A stretch of DNA of 64,000 bases from Aalborgiella sp963841045 (lineage in GTDB: Bacteria > Pseudomonadota > Gammaproteobacteria > Burkholderiales > Burkholderiaceae_C), in assembly GCA_963841045.1 (NCBI GenBank), contig CAWJBD010000010.1:1-64000 (forward strand). Direction: 5' to 3'. Below, in pieces: positions 29,280 through 38,199 of this stretch (position 1 is its first letter; every line of letters starts with the position of its first letter). The notes beneath the pieces were generated by a model. It was not told where the DNA came from. It ran no database searches and was given only the letters and a program-made list of their open reading frames with translations. Made by a program: the position numbers and the translations under genes.

Positions 29280-30275
29280 CGCACCTGGATTGACGATATT
29301 GCTGGGTGTGCCTTTAACAAAATTTATGATGTTGTCAAACGCGGCACCAAAATACAATTCGTAATTGTCTTGCTCCACATAGCCAATGTGCGGAGTACAA
29401 ATGCAGTTTTCAAGACGCAGCAATGCTTGTCCTGGTAATAGAGGTTCAAATTCGTAAACATCGATAGCCGCCATACCTGGGCGTCCACGATTCAAGGCGG
29501 TGAGCAAAGCATTGGATTCAATTAATTCAGCGCGAGAGGTATTGACCAGCAAAGCGGTGGGCTTCATGTGTGCCAGCATTTCGGATTTGACAATGCCACG
29601 CGTGGCATCGTGCAATCGCAAATGCAGCGATAAAACATCGGAGCGACTGAAAAAATCTTGGATTGATGTTGCTACTTCCAAACCATTTTCGCAAGCTTTT
29701 TGCCGGGACGTATTACTGCCCCAAACAATGACACGCATGTCAAACGCGAGTCCGTATTTCGCCACCAATTGACCAATTTTCCCATAGCCCCAGATGCCTA
29801 GAGTTTTGCCTTTGAGTGACATTCCGATGCCAAAATTAGGCGGCAAAGCAGTGGTTTTTAAACCGGATTGTTGCCACACACCGTGTTTGAGCGAGGAGAT
29901 GTACTGCGGTAACCTGCGCATTGCGGCCATGATCAGCGCCCAAGTCAGTTCTGCTGGTGCGACGGGTGAGCCAATCCCATCAGCAATGACAATACCTCGC
30001 TCGGTGCAGGCATTGACGTCGATGTGTGATGCGACTTTGCCAGTTTGAACAATCAGTTTAAGTTTAGGTAATTTGTCAATTAATTGTCGAGTGATTTGCG
30101 TGCGTTCGCGTATCAGCACAACGATGTCAGCATCTTTCAATCGCAAAGACAGCTGTCCGACACCTGTAACGGTGTTCGTATAAACCTTGGCATTGAAATC
30201 GTCTAATTTGGAAGCGCAGACAAGTTTGCGTACAGCGTCCTGATAGTCGTCTAGGATCACAATATTCATGCGCAT
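29262..30275 (-). CDS. D-2-hydroxyacid dehydrogenase (NAD-dependent, phosphoglycerate dehydrogenase-like)
   Basis: 337 residues in the D-isomer 2-hydroxyacid dehydrogenase layout: an N-terminal catalytic domain part (LKLIVQTGKVASHID), the NAD-binding GIWGYGKIGQLVAKYG, the catalytic Arg (VNTSRAELIE), Glu region (AIDVYEFEPLLPG) and His (CTPHIGYVEQDNYEL). The TGKVASHID form and the YEFEPL motif suggest a subgroup distinct from SerA, with an unknown 2-oxo/2-hydroxy acid as substrate. ATG 30275 is used; an in-frame ATG follows at codon 3. Confidence 0.9.
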   Translation of the reverse strand: MRMNIVILDDYQDAVRKLVCASKLDDFNAKVYTNTVTGVGQLSLRLKDADIVVLIRERTQITRQLIDKLPKLKLIVQTGKVASHIDVNACTERGIVIADGIGSPVAPAELTWALIMAAMRRLPQYISSLKHGVWQQSGLKTTALPPNFGIGMSLKGKTLGIWGYGKIGQLVAKYGLAFDMRVIVWGSNTSRQKACENGLEVATSIQDFFSRSDVLSLHLRLHDATRGIVKSEMLAHMKPTALLVNTSRAELIESNALLTALNRGRPGMAAIDVYEFEPLLPGQALLRLENCICTPHIGYVEQDNYELYFGAAFDNIINFVKGTPSNIVNPGALQVRR

Positions 30276-30313
30276 ATTGTGCCCTAGACAGGCTAGTGAA
30301 AATTGGTTTAAGC

Positions 30314-30601
30314 TTATGCCGCCAATCGGTCTAATTCAGCACAAACATCTGCCATTCGCCCAGAAATAACCATGCGCCCCGCCAATTGCGGATTGCTTTC
30401 CCGCAAGCGGGTTACATGCAGAGGGTAAATTTGACGTACATGGTGAGAGGTCTGACGCACTTGGCGCGGAGCGATTGACGAATTTGGAGAAATATTTGCA
30501 GGTGAATCTTGATTGGCTGCGACTTTGGGTTTGGTCCAAATTCCAAAACCAGCTAGCAAAGCGGCTTTGACTTCAGTTGTGAATAATTGATTGAATCCCA
30601 T
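30314..30601 (-). CDS. Small conserved protein next to lexA
   Basis: 95 residues from ATG 30601, chosen because AAGGAGTTTCAC precedes it; a longer frame to 30700 has no such site. It has a short hydrophobic start (VKAALLAGFGIWTKP), a Ser/Asn/Pro-rich middle and a conserved-looking end (PQLAGRMVISGRMADVCAELDRLAA). I do not recognise a named family, though this C-terminal motif recurs, to my recollection, in small Burkholderiales proteins. Its position beside lexA suggests possible SOS control, but no LexA box is seen directly in front of it. Confidence 0.7.
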   Translation of the reverse strand: MGFNQLFTTEVKAALLAGFGIWTKPKVAANQDSPANISPNSSIAPRQVRQTSHHVRQIYPLHVTRLRESNPQLAGRMVISGRMADVCAELDRLAA

Positions 30602-30749
30602 GTGAAACTCCTTTGTAGGTAGAGGTAAAACACAGGCAGGATTGAAAAGAAGTTGCTGCAATAGGGTGATGTCTGCCCCGCTTGCAGAGTGAAACTGCAA
30701 GCTACAACAGCCATACGCCCGCCACCTATTGCGGCAACGGGTTATCTAT

Positions 30750-31461
30750 TTACATCAGCATGGTGTTGCGTATCAAACCAACTGCCAAACCTTCAATGGC
30801 AAAAGGTTCTTCGGGGTCAACGGTGATGATTTTGAATTCGGGGTTTTCGGGTAACAATTCAATCAGGTCTTTGGTACGGCGATAACGTTTGACTGTGACT
30901 TCTTCACCAATGCGTGCCACGATGATTTGTCCATTACGTGCTTCGCTGGCGGATTGCACAGCCAGTAAATCACCGTCCATGATGCCTGCATCGCGCATGC
31001 TCATGCCTTTGACTTTGAGCAAGTAATCCGGCTTGCGTGCAAACATGCCGCTTTCAAAACTAAAGCTTTGTTCGATGTGCTCTTGTGCCAAGATGGGTGA
31101 GCCTGCTGCAACTCGGCCAATCAGGGGCAAGTGTCAATTGCATCAAACTTGGAATAGGAAGCGAAAACTGCTGCATAAATTGCTTAGAACGTGATGCGTT
31201 GATGGATTCAAGCGAGTCACCTTTCAGTCGAATACCACGCGAGGTGCCGCTGAGGAGTTCAATCGCACCTTTGCGTGCCAAAGCTTTCAAATGTTCTTCC
31301 GCCGCGTTGGCTGATTTGAAACCAAACTCTGTGGCAATTTCAGCACGCGTAGGAGGTGAGCCTGTCGTGGCGATGGTGTTTTGAATCAATTCCAAAATCT
31401 GCTGCTGGCGGGCAGTGAGTTTGATGGTGAATTTATCGTTAAAACTGGGCATATCGTCCAT
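30750..31461 (-). pseudogene. lexA: LexA, SOS repressor, frameshifted
   Basis: The N-terminal frame (start 31461) holds the winged-helix domain: KLTARQQQILELIQ, TGSPPTRAEIATEFGF and NAAEEHLKALARKGAIELL. The C-terminal frame holds the peptidase: PLIGRVAAGSPILAQEHIEQ with the Ala-Gly cleavage bond, VKGMSMRDAGIMDGD with the catalytic Ser, and EVTVKRY with the catalytic Lys. The frames join near 31129-31131 if one base is removed (ACACTTGCCC to a Leu-Pro reading). With an intact product essential for SOS control, a sequencing error is the likeliest cause. LexA boxes lie upstream. Confidence 0.9.
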
Positions 31462-31480
31462 GCTGTCTCCTTAGGTTTAT

Positions 31481-31496
31481 CTGTGGATATGCACAG
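31481..31496. promoter_or_regulatory. LexA box 1
   Basis: CTGTGGATATGCACAG is an exact CTGT-N8-ACAG LexA site, 20 bp in front of the lexA start. It indicates autorepression. Confidence 0.88.
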
Positions 31497-31500
31497 TATA

Positions 31501-31516
31501 CTGTATTTATAGCCAG
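31501..31516. promoter_or_regulatory. LexA box 2 (imperfect)
   Basis: CTGTATTTATAGCCAG matches CTGT-N8-ACAG with one mismatch (CCAG). It begins four bases after box 1; tandem boxes in front of lexA are common. Confidence 0.6.
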
Positions 31517-31579
31517 TTTTAAGAATTGTTGCATTTTTGCTATAAATTTTGCACCTTAACTGCTGTTAACATTCAATGC

Positions 31580-32407
31580 ATGCTGATTCACCCTCAAATT
31601 AACCCGGTCGCGTTGCAACTGGGTCCTTTGGCCATTCACTGGTATGGCTTGACTTATTTAGCGGCTTTCGGCCTTTTTTTACTGTTGGCCAGACAACGCT
31701 TAAAACATCAGCCATTTGCCCGTTTAGCTGGGAATTTACCCTCTCAATGGAAAAAACAAGATGTGGAAGACATCTTGTTTTTAGGTGTGATGGGCGTGAT
31801 TTTGGGCGGGAGATTGGGTTACTGCTTGTTTTACAAACCTTTGTACTATGCAGCGCATCCTTTGGAAATTTTTGCCGTATGGCAAGGCGGCATGAGTTTT
31901 CATGGCGGCATGTTGGGTGTGATAGTTGCCATGGCTTGGTATGCTTATTCACGCCAAAAACCATTTTGGCAGGTGATAGATTTTGGTGTACCGTGTGTAC
32001 CAACAGGCTTGGCTGCGGGACGCATTGGTAACTTTATCAATGGTGAATTACCAGGCCGCTTGGCCGATCCATCATTGCCTTGGGGCATGGTGTTCAGAGG
32101 CTATGGTGATGCGCCAAGGCATCCTTCGCAAATTTACCAATTTTTGCTAGAAGGTTTACTTTTGTTTGCAGTCATGTGGTTGTACGCCCGCAAAGAGCGC
32201 AAACAAGGGCAGGTAGCCGCAGTATTTTTTATAGGCTACGGAATACTGCGATTTGCTGCCGAATTCTTTCGCGAGCCAGATGCGCATTTGGGTATTTTGT
32301 CACTGGGAATGAGCATGGGGCAATGGCTGTGTGTTCCCATGATCATTGGTGGTGCGGCCCTATGGATATGGTTTAACCAATCCAATAAAAGCGGCGATTC
32401 TAAATAA
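31580..32407 (+). CDS. lgt: Lgt, prolipoprotein diacylglyceryl transferase
   Basis: From ATG 31580: MLIHPQINPVALQLGPLAIHWYGL is the usual Lgt opening. An upstream GTG/TTG-type extension to 31526 is not needed and lies in the lexA promoter region. Seven hydrophobic helices are present, with GGRLGYCLFY, MSFHGGMLGV and the Lgt signature GRIGNFINGELPGR, then HPSQIYQFLLEG. It transfers diacylglyceryl from phosphatidylglycerol to lipobox cysteines in the inner membrane. It is divergent from lexA. Confidence 0.95.
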   Translation: MLIHPQINPVALQLGPLAIHWYGLTYLAAFGLFLLLARQRLKHQPFARLAGNLPSQWKKQDVEDILFLGVMGVILGGRLGYCLFYKPLYYAAHPLEIFAVWQGGMSFHGGMLGVIVAMAWYAYSRQKPFWQVIDFGVPCVPTGLAAGRIGNFINGELPGRLADPSLPWGMVFRGYGDAPRHPSQIYQFLLEGLLLFAVMWLYARKERKQGQVAAVFFIGYGILRFAAEFFREPDAHLGILSLGMSMGQWLCVPMIIGGAALWIWFNQSNKSGDSK

Positions 32408-32552
32408 ATCAAATAAATACAAAATATTTCTAAAATGGAACTAGAAATTGCAAATGCAGTCCATATATAAGTTGTGTTGAGATCATTTTCAGACAACAAA
32501 AGCGTCAGTCAATCTCTTATTTTTATATTAACCACAGAACACGGAGCATATC

Positions 32553-32828
32553 GTGACTACAACCATGACCAATAAAGGCCAACTCTTGCAAGACCCATAC
32601 CTCAATTTACTGCGCCGTGAACATGTGCCAGTGTCGATTTACCTCGTCAATGGCATCAAACTGCAAGGGCAGGTCGAGTCATTCGATCAATATGTCATCT
32701 TGTTACGCAACACGGTGACACAAATGGTTTACAAGCACGCCATTTCTACCATTGTGCCTGGTCGCGCGGTAAATTTCCAGATGACACCTGAGGGTGATGT
32801 CGCTGCAAATCCTGCAGCATCAAACTAA
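32553..32828 (+). CDS. hfq: RNA chaperone Hfq
   Basis: 91 residues from GTG 32553, which has CGGAG six bases upstream; ATG 32565 (MTNKGQLLQDP) is a less likely start. The Sm1 motif (IKLQGQVESFDQYVILLRN) and the Sm2 motif (YKHAISTIVP) are complete. The short tail after FQMTP is typical of Betaproteobacteria. The protein forms hexameric rings that pair sRNAs with mRNAs. hflX starts 3 bp downstream, and the hfq-hflX-hflK-hflC order is the common one. Confidence 0.97.
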   Translation: MTTTMTNKGQLLQDPYLNLLRREHVPVSIYLVNGIKLQGQVESFDQYVILLRNTVTQMVYKHAISTIVPGRAVNFQMTPEGDVAANPAASN

Positions 32829-32831
32829 GCA

Positions 32832-34007
32832 GTGCCAAACACGTCTGTTGTTTCAACCATTTTGGTGGGCGTGGACTTTGGTCACGATCACTTTGATGGC
32901 GCATTGGATGAATTAGGCCTGCTGGCACAGTCAGCAGGCTTGCAACCAGTTGCACGCATCACTTGTAAGCGCAAGGCACCAGATGCAGCCCTGTTTGTCG
33001 GCACAGGAAAAGCCGACGAAATCAAATTACTGGCACAGCAAACAGGTGCAACTGAAGTATTGTTTGATCAAGCCCTCAGCCCAGCACAACAGCGCAATTT
33101 AGAGCGCCGTCTAGAGTTGCCTGTCAACGACAGAATTTTTCTCATCTTGAAAATTTTTGCCCAGCGTGCGCGCAGTCATGAAGGCAAATTACAAGTTGAA
33201 TTGGCCAATTTGCAATACGTCAGCACCCGACTGGTACGACGCTGGTCGCATTTAGAGCGACAAAGTGGCGGTATCGGTATGCGCGGCGGACCAGGTGAAA
33301 AACAAATTGAGCTGGACAAACGCATCATTGGGGACGCGATCAAACGCACCAAAGAGCGTTTAGAAAAGGTCAAAAAACAGCGTAACACTCAACGCCGCCA
33401 ACGCGACAAACGTCAAACTTTCAATATCTCATTGGTGGGCTATACCAACGCAGGCAAATCGACTTTGTTCAATGCTTTGGTCAAAGCCCGCGCCTACGCG
33501 GCAGACCAATTGTTTGCCACACTCGACACAACCACTCGGCAATTGTATTTAGGTGGTGCAGACGGTGAGGTGGGGCGTTCTGTGTCGTTGTCCGATACGG
33601 TGGGCTTTATTCGCAACTTACCGCATGACTTGGTTGATGCTTTTCGTGCCACCTTGCAAGAAGCCATTGATGCCGATTTACTGATTCATGTCGTCGATGC
33701 AGCCAACCCTGAATACCCAGAACAAATTGCTGAAGTACAGCGCGTGCTGAAAGAAATTGGCGCAGACAAAGTGCCTCAATTATTGGTATTTAACAAATTT
33801 GATGCTCTTGAAATGTCGCAACATGTCCGTCATGTGAGTGACACCTATGAGATAGAGGGGCAAGATATCCCGCGCATATGGGTCAGTGCCAAGACAGGGC
33901 AAGGTATCCCTGCCTTGCGTGAACAATTGGCCAGGACCGTGCAAGAAGCGTTGGGAACTGAGGATAATACTGTTAGCGATCCGCGATTTGCATCAATTGA
34001 GCATTGA
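32832..34007 (+). CDS. hflX: HflX, ribosome-associated GTPase
   Basis: 391 residues from GTG 32832. The N-terminal HflX domain has FVGTGKADEI, FDQALSPAQQRNLERRL and GGIGMRGGPGEKQIELDKR. The GTPase domain has G1 GYTNAGKSTLFNAL, G3 DTVGFIRNLP and G4 NKFD. HflX splits stalled ribosomes under stress. It lies in the hfq operon. Confidence 0.95.
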   Translation: MPNTSVVSTILVGVDFGHDHFDGALDELGLLAQSAGLQPVARITCKRKAPDAALFVGTGKADEIKLLAQQTGATEVLFDQALSPAQQRNLERRLELPVNDRIFLILKIFAQRARSHEGKLQVELANLQYVSTRLVRRWSHLERQSGGIGMRGGPGEKQIELDKRIIGDAIKRTKERLEKVKKQRNTQRRQRDKRQTFNISLVGYTNAGKSTLFNALVKARAYAADQLFATLDTTTRQLYLGGADGEVGRSVSLSDTVGFIRNLPHDLVDAFRATLQEAIDADLLIHVVDAANPEYPEQIAEVQRVLKEIGADKVPQLLVFNKFDALEMSQHVRHVSDTYEIEGQDIPRIWVSAKTGQGIPALREQLARTVQEALGTEDNTVSDPRFASIEH

Positions 34008-34075
34008 TTGAACATAATTGAAAAATCGATTTTGATTTGTTGGATTAGATAAGATATTTATACAGAGAAATTTTT

Positions 34076-35500
34076 ATGATGATTCATTTGCCAGCTGTGA
34101 ATGTGAGTAAATTGACGCAACGCATCAAACATGCGGCGCTGGGCATGTTCAATCTGAACGACTCTAAGTGGGGTCGTGAAGGAGAAAAGCCCTCACAAGA
34201 TGGCGCTGATTTGCCGCCTGTACCGCCTTCATCATCACCGACTGAATCGCAGGACAAACCCAACTATCAAACACCACAAGGCAATAAACGCCCCAACGAT
34301 GGTCCGCCCGATTTGGATGAGTTGTGGCACGATTTCAATCAAAAACTGGGTGGCATTTTTGGTGGTGCGAAAGATAAAGGACGCCAGCAGCCAAACTTTG
34401 GCGGAAATAATGGTGGGAACGGCAACGGTAATGGCGGTGGTTTTCAGCCCGATATGAAAAGCGCCGGAAAAGGCGCTGTCTTAGTAGCAGCAGTTGCTGC
34501 CTTGATTTGGTTTGGCACAGGGTTTTTCATCGTGCAAGAGGGTCAACAAGCGGTCATTACCCGTTTTGGTGAGATCAAAGGCACGCGCGAGGCAGGTTTC
34601 AACTGGCGTTTGCCTTACCCCATTGAACGTCATGAGACAGTCGCTTTGACACAATTGCGCTCTATCGAAATTGGTCGCGGCACGACGGTGCAAGGAACGG
34701 GTTTGAAAGATTCGTCCATGCTGACGCAAGACGAGAACATTGTTGATATCAAATTCACCGTGCAATACCGCTTGAAAAGCGCTGCAGATTTTCTGTTTCA
34801 AAACCGCAACCCAGATGATGCTGTGACCAAAGCCGCAGAGTCGGCCATTCGCGAAGTGGTGGGCAAAGGTGCGATGGACACGGTATTGAATAAAGACCGT
34901 GAATCGATTCAGCGTGATGTCTTGGCCAGCATACAAACACAAATGGACCGTTACAAAACGGGTATCCATGTGCAAACGGTGAATATTCAGAACGTGCAAC
35001 CACCTGAGCCTGTTCAGGCAGCTTTTGACGATGCGTTAAAGGCCGGTCAAGACAGAGACCGTTTGAAAAATGAAGGCCAAGCCTACGCCAATGATGTGGT
35101 GCCACGTGCCAAAGGTACTGCTGCGCGCTTAAAAGAAGAAGCCGATGGTTACAAAGCCAACGTGATTGCCCGTGCCGAAGGTGATGCGCAGCGTTTCAAA
35201 TCAATTCAAGTTGAATACAGCAAAGCACCACAAGTAACACGCGATCGTTTGTATTTAGACACCATGCAACAAATTTACAGCAACGTGACCAAAGTGGTGG
35301 TGGATTCCAAACAAGGCAATAACTTGCTTTATTTGCCCTTGGACAAAATCATGCAGTTGACAGCTGCAGGTGCCAACTCTGCTAACGGGACTTCGGATAC
35401 AAGTGCTGCAGCCAATGCCAGCAGTGCAACGTCCGTGACCCCAATTGCACCCGCAAACACTGCCGACTCACGCTCACGTGACACCAGCCGTTCACGCTAA
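34076..35500 (+). CDS. hflK: HflK, FtsH-modulating SPFH membrane protein
   Basis: 474 residues. A long Pro/Gly/Asn-rich cytoplasmic head precedes one transmembrane helix (GAVLVAAVAALIWFGTGFFI). The SPFH/Band-7 domain begins VQEGQQAVITRFGEIKGT and includes LTQDENIVDIKFTVQYRL, then a coiled coil (RAKGTAARLKEEADGYKANVI). The tail is Ala/Ser/Thr-rich. HflK-HflC forms a cage around FtsH and controls its proteolysis at the inner membrane. hflC follows at 21 bp. Confidence 0.95.
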   Translation: MMIHLPAVNVSKLTQRIKHAALGMFNLNDSKWGREGEKPSQDGADLPPVPPSSSPTESQDKPNYQTPQGNKRPNDGPPDLDELWHDFNQKLGGIFGGAKDKGRQQPNFGGNNGGNGNGNGGGFQPDMKSAGKGAVLVAAVAALIWFGTGFFIVQEGQQAVITRFGEIKGTREAGFNWRLPYPIERHETVALTQLRSIEIGRGTTVQGTGLKDSSMLTQDENIVDIKFTVQYRLKSAADFLFQNRNPDDAVTKAAESAIREVVGKGAMDTVLNKDRESIQRDVLASIQTQMDRYKTGIHVQTVNIQNVQPPEPVQAAFDDALKAGQDRDRLKNEGQAYANDVVPRAKGTAARLKEEADGYKANVIARAEGDAQRFKSIQVEYSKAPQVTRDRLYLDTMQQIYSNVTKVVVDSKQGNNLLYLPLDKIMQLTAAGANSANGTSDTSAAANASSATSVTPIAPANTADSRSRDTSRSR

Positions 35501-35521
35501 GATATTTGAAAGCTATTTAAC

Positions 35522-36403
35522 ATGAATAAATTAGGATTCATCATCGCGTCGGTACTACTGGCCATTGTTGTCATGGCATCAACCCTGTTTGTGGTTGATC
35601 AACGCCAATTTGGTGTGTTGTATTCGTTTGGTCAAATTAAAGAAGTGATCACAGAGCCAGGCTTGCGCTTTAAATTGCCTCAGCCATTTCAAAATGTGGT
35701 CTTTCTGGACAAGCGTGTTTTAACCTTGGACAGTCCTGAAACAGGCTCAATTCAAACCGCTGAGAAGAAGAATTTGGTAGTGGATTGGTTGGTGAAGTGG
35801 CGCATTGCTGACGCCAAGCAATTCATTCGCAACAATGCGGGCGGAGCGAACATTGCCACTGCCGAGCAGCGTTTGTCATCGGTTGTGCAAGATGCGCTGA
35901 ACTCTGAAGTCACCAAACGCACCGTGAAAGATGTGTTGTCAACTGACCGTGACAAAATCATGCTCGGCGTGCAACAGCGTTTGGTTGACGATGCCAAAAC
36001 ATTCGGCATAGAAATTGTCGATGTGCGCATCAAGCGCGTAGATTTTCCAGCTTCAGTAGCGGACTCGGTTTACCAACGTATGAAATCAGAACGTCAACAA
36101 GTGGCGAATGAACTGCGCTCCACTGGTGGTGCTGAAGGTGAAAAAATTCGCGCTGATGCCGATCGTCAACGCGATATCTTGGTGGCAGAAGCCTACCGCG
36201 ATGCACAAAAAATCAAAGGCGAGGGTGATGCCAAAGCGGCATCTTTGTATGCTGAATCATTTGGCCGCGACCCGCAGTTTGCTCAGTTTTACCGCAGTTT
36301 GGATGCCTACAAAGCCAGCTTCAGTAAAAAGAGTGACGTGATGGTGTTGGACCCCAACTCTTCTGAATTTTTCAAAGCCATGCGCAATGGTGGCTTGAAA
36401 TAA
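35522..36403 (+). CDS. hflC: HflC, FtsH-modulating SPFH membrane protein
   Basis: 293 residues: an N-terminal helix (LGFIIASVLLAIVVMASTLFVV) followed by the Band-7 domain (VDQRQFGVLYSFGQIKEV, VVDWLVKWRIADAKQFI), a coiled region (GEKIRADADRQRDILVAEAYRD) and a C-terminus ending MVLDPNSSEFFKAMRNG. It is the partner of HflK. It ends the hfq operon, with a strong terminator 22 bp later. Confidence 0.95.
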   Translation: MNKLGFIIASVLLAIVVMASTLFVVDQRQFGVLYSFGQIKEVITEPGLRFKLPQPFQNVVFLDKRVLTLDSPETGSIQTAEKKNLVVDWLVKWRIADAKQFIRNNAGGANIATAEQRLSSVVQDALNSEVTKRTVKDVLSTDRDKIMLGVQQRLVDDAKTFGIEIVDVRIKRVDFPASVADSVYQRMKSERQQVANELRSTGGAEGEKIRADADRQRDILVAEAYRDAQKIKGEGDAKAASLYAESFGRDPQFAQFYRSLDAYKASFSKKSDVMVLDPNSSEFFKAMRNGGLK

Positions 36404-36424
36404 GAACTACGCATTGTTGTTGAT

Positions 36425-36455
36425 AAAAAGGGCTGATACATCAGCCCTTTTTTTT
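36425..36455 (+). terminator. Terminator after hflC (possibly bidirectional)
   Basis: AAAAAGGGCTGA pairs with TCAGCCCTTTTT around a TACA loop, followed by more T. It serves hflC and, from the other strand, the convergent MBL gene that ends at 36459. Confidence 0.9.
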
Positions 36456-36458
36456 GTG

Positions 36459-37571
36459 TCAAACCGCTCTGAATCGGTAGATCTTGTCTGTTCCCAGCGA
36501 GCGCTTCAATTGACCTTTGAACCACAAGTAATGCAAATGCGCCACGATTTCACCCATGGCAAAAGTGGTTTGGTGCAAATCCAGTGGGCGCTTAAACATC
36601 ACCGGCAGCACATCATAGGCACTGCATGCCTTGACTTGACAGGCTTCTAAAACCTCTGCCAAACGGTCTTGGTGGTGCGTGTGCAATTGCTGCACGCGTT
36701 CATGCACGCCCACAAACGGTTTCCCATGTGAAGGCAAAGTCAGCGTATTCGTGTCGCATGATTTGAATTTGTCGATGGAATCCAAAAACAACTGCAAGGC
36801 ATTGGCTTCAGGTTCATTGTCATAGACGCTGACATTGGTCGATATGCGCGGCAACATCATGTCGCCACCCAACAAAATGGCTTTGTTTGCATCACCATCA
36901 TCCGATTCAGAATACAAGGCAATGTGTTCAGGTGCATGGCCGTAGCCGCTGATGCATTGCCAGCGTCGCTTGCCAATCATGAAACTATCGCCGTCCATCA
37001 TGCGTCTGTGGCTATTGGGCACAGTGGGAACCAGGCTGGCAAAGTAACTGCTTCTGTCTTTGAGTTTGTTTTGTGACTCGACATCCACCCAACCGTGAAG
37101 CGCAAAAAATGCGGCAGCGGGTGAGCCACCAAAACTGCTGGGTGCTTGGCTTGCCAAACGCGCCACGGTGAAATCGGTACCGCTGATCCACATGCGTACG
37201 CCGAAGCGATCGCACAACCAATGCGCCAGGCCAATGTGGTCCGGGTGCATGTGGGTCACAATCACGCGCAGCACAGGCAATCCCTGCAGCACATTCACAA
37301 ACACTTGTTCCCACAGCGCGCGTGTTTCTGGTTTGTCAATGCAGCAGTCCACAATGGTCCAGCCTTGCACGCCGTCAATTTCATCGCGCAACAACCACAC
37401 ATTGATGTGGTTCAAGGCAAAGGGCAGTGGCAAGCGCACCCAATATACGCCTGTGGCCACTTCAATGCCCTGTCCAGGCGCTGGCAATTGCTCACCCAAT
37501 GGGTAAGTCAAGCGGCTTTCCAGTTGGGCTGCCAGCGCATGGCTTGAAAGTGCTTTGGTGGATTCGGTCAT
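36459..37571 (-). CDS. Metallo-beta-lactamase fold hydrolase
   Basis: About 370 residues from ATG 37571; a longer frame to 37637 is possible but lacks a better start. The MBL motif is VTHMHPDHIGLAHWL, and further metal ligands are in GYGHAPEHIALY and LLGGDMMLP, with SHGKPF near the end. The C-terminal helical domain suggests a LACTB2/glyoxalase II-like thioesterase or hydrolase. The substrate is unknown. It is divergent from a LiuR-like MerR gene, and a 20-bp palindrome lies between them, so it may be controlled by that regulator. Confidence 0.88.
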   Translation of the reverse strand: MTESTKALSSHALAAQLESRLTYPLGEQLPAPGQGIEVATGVYWVRLPLPFALNHINVWLLRDEIDGVQGWTIVDCCIDKPETRALWEQVFVNVLQGLPVLRVIVTHMHPDHIGLAHWLCDRFGVRMWISGTDFTVARLASQAPSSFGGSPAAAFFALHGWVDVESQNKLKDRSSYFASLVPTVPNSHRRMMDGDSFMIGKRRWQCISGYGHAPEHIALYSESDDGDANKAILLGGDMMLPRISTNVSVYDNEPEANALQLFLDSIDKFKSCDTNTLTLPSHGKPFVGVHERVQQLHTHHQDRLAEVLEACQVKACSAYDVLPVMFKRPLDLHQTTFAMGEIVAHLHYLWFKGQLKRSLGTDKIYRFRAV

Positions 37572-37643
37572 GGTTCTTAGCGTGTTTGATTGTTTGCTTG
37601 TTTCTTGCTTGATTCGTTTTGAGCCATAATCGCTCAAAGCGTG

Positions 37644-37663
37644 CGTTTACCTTTACGTAAACG
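37644..37663. promoter_or_regulatory. MerR-type (LiuR-like) operator palindrome
   Basis: CGTTTACCTTTACGTAAACG: perfect 7-bp arms (CGTTTAC/GTAAACG) around 6 bp, with the inner TTTACGTAAA also palindromic. It resembles the TTTACGTAAACG-type sites known for LiuR regulators and lies between the MBL gene and the merR gene. Confidence 0.65.
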
Positions 37664-37735
37664 TCAACTGATACGAGTCATCTTAACCGAATTAACCCAT
37701 TCTCATCGCCATCCATTTTTATCACCACCCATGCC

Positions 37736-38128
37736 ATGAGTACCAGCTACACCATCACCGATTTGGCCAAAGAATTTGACCTCACCACACGTGCCATTCG
37801 TTTTTATGAGGATATGGGTTTGCTGTCGCCTCAGCGCCAGGGCGAAGGTGGTCGCAGCCGCATCTACAGCGCACGCGATCGTACACGCTTAAAGTTGACA
37901 CTGCGCGCCAAACGCTTGGGGCTTTCACTCACCGAAGCCAAAGAAATCATCGACCTTTACGACAGCCCCCGCGATACAGGCGCACAATTGCAAAAGTTTT
38001 TATCCGTCCTCGCCACCCACAAAGCTGCACTGCTGGCACAGATGACCGACTTACAAGCCAATTTAGACGAAGTCAAAGCCCACGAAAAAGAAGCCAAAGC
38101 CTTGCTGGCAAAAGTCAGTGTCAAGTAA
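37736..38128 (+). CDS. MerR family regulator (LiuR-like)
   Basis: 130 residues. The winged helix-turn-helix is YTITDLAKEFDLTTRAIRFYEDMGLLSPQR, followed by the wing GRSRIYSARDRTRLKLTLRAKRLG and a C-terminal dimerisation helix (LAQMTDLQANLDEVKAHEKEAK). No effector-binding cysteines are present, so it is not a metal sensor. The sequence style and the upstream palindrome fit LiuR/BkdR-type regulators of branched-chain amino acid and fatty acid catabolism. It is the last core gene before the island boundary. Confidence 0.88.
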   Translation: MSTSYTITDLAKEFDLTTRAIRFYEDMGLLSPQRQGEGGRSRIYSARDRTRLKLTLRAKRLGLSLTEAKEIIDLYDSPRDTGAQLQKFLSVLATHKAALLAQMTDLQANLDEVKAHEKEAKALLAKVSVK

Positions 38129-38129
38129 T

Positions 38130-38192
38130 GCTATATATTTAATAGCACTTTAGGCAATCAATACGACGGCTACAGCCTGAAATAGCATATAA
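38130..38192 (+). repeat. Intergenic hairpin repeat, copy R6
   Basis: Full-length forward copy: GCTATATATTTAATAGC, TTTAGGCAATCAATACGACG, GCTACAGCCTGAAATAGC, ATATAAAA. It starts two bases after the merR stop. It is the last clear copy before the tRNA-Val remnant. Confidence 0.92.
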
Positions 38193-38199
38193 AAACAAA

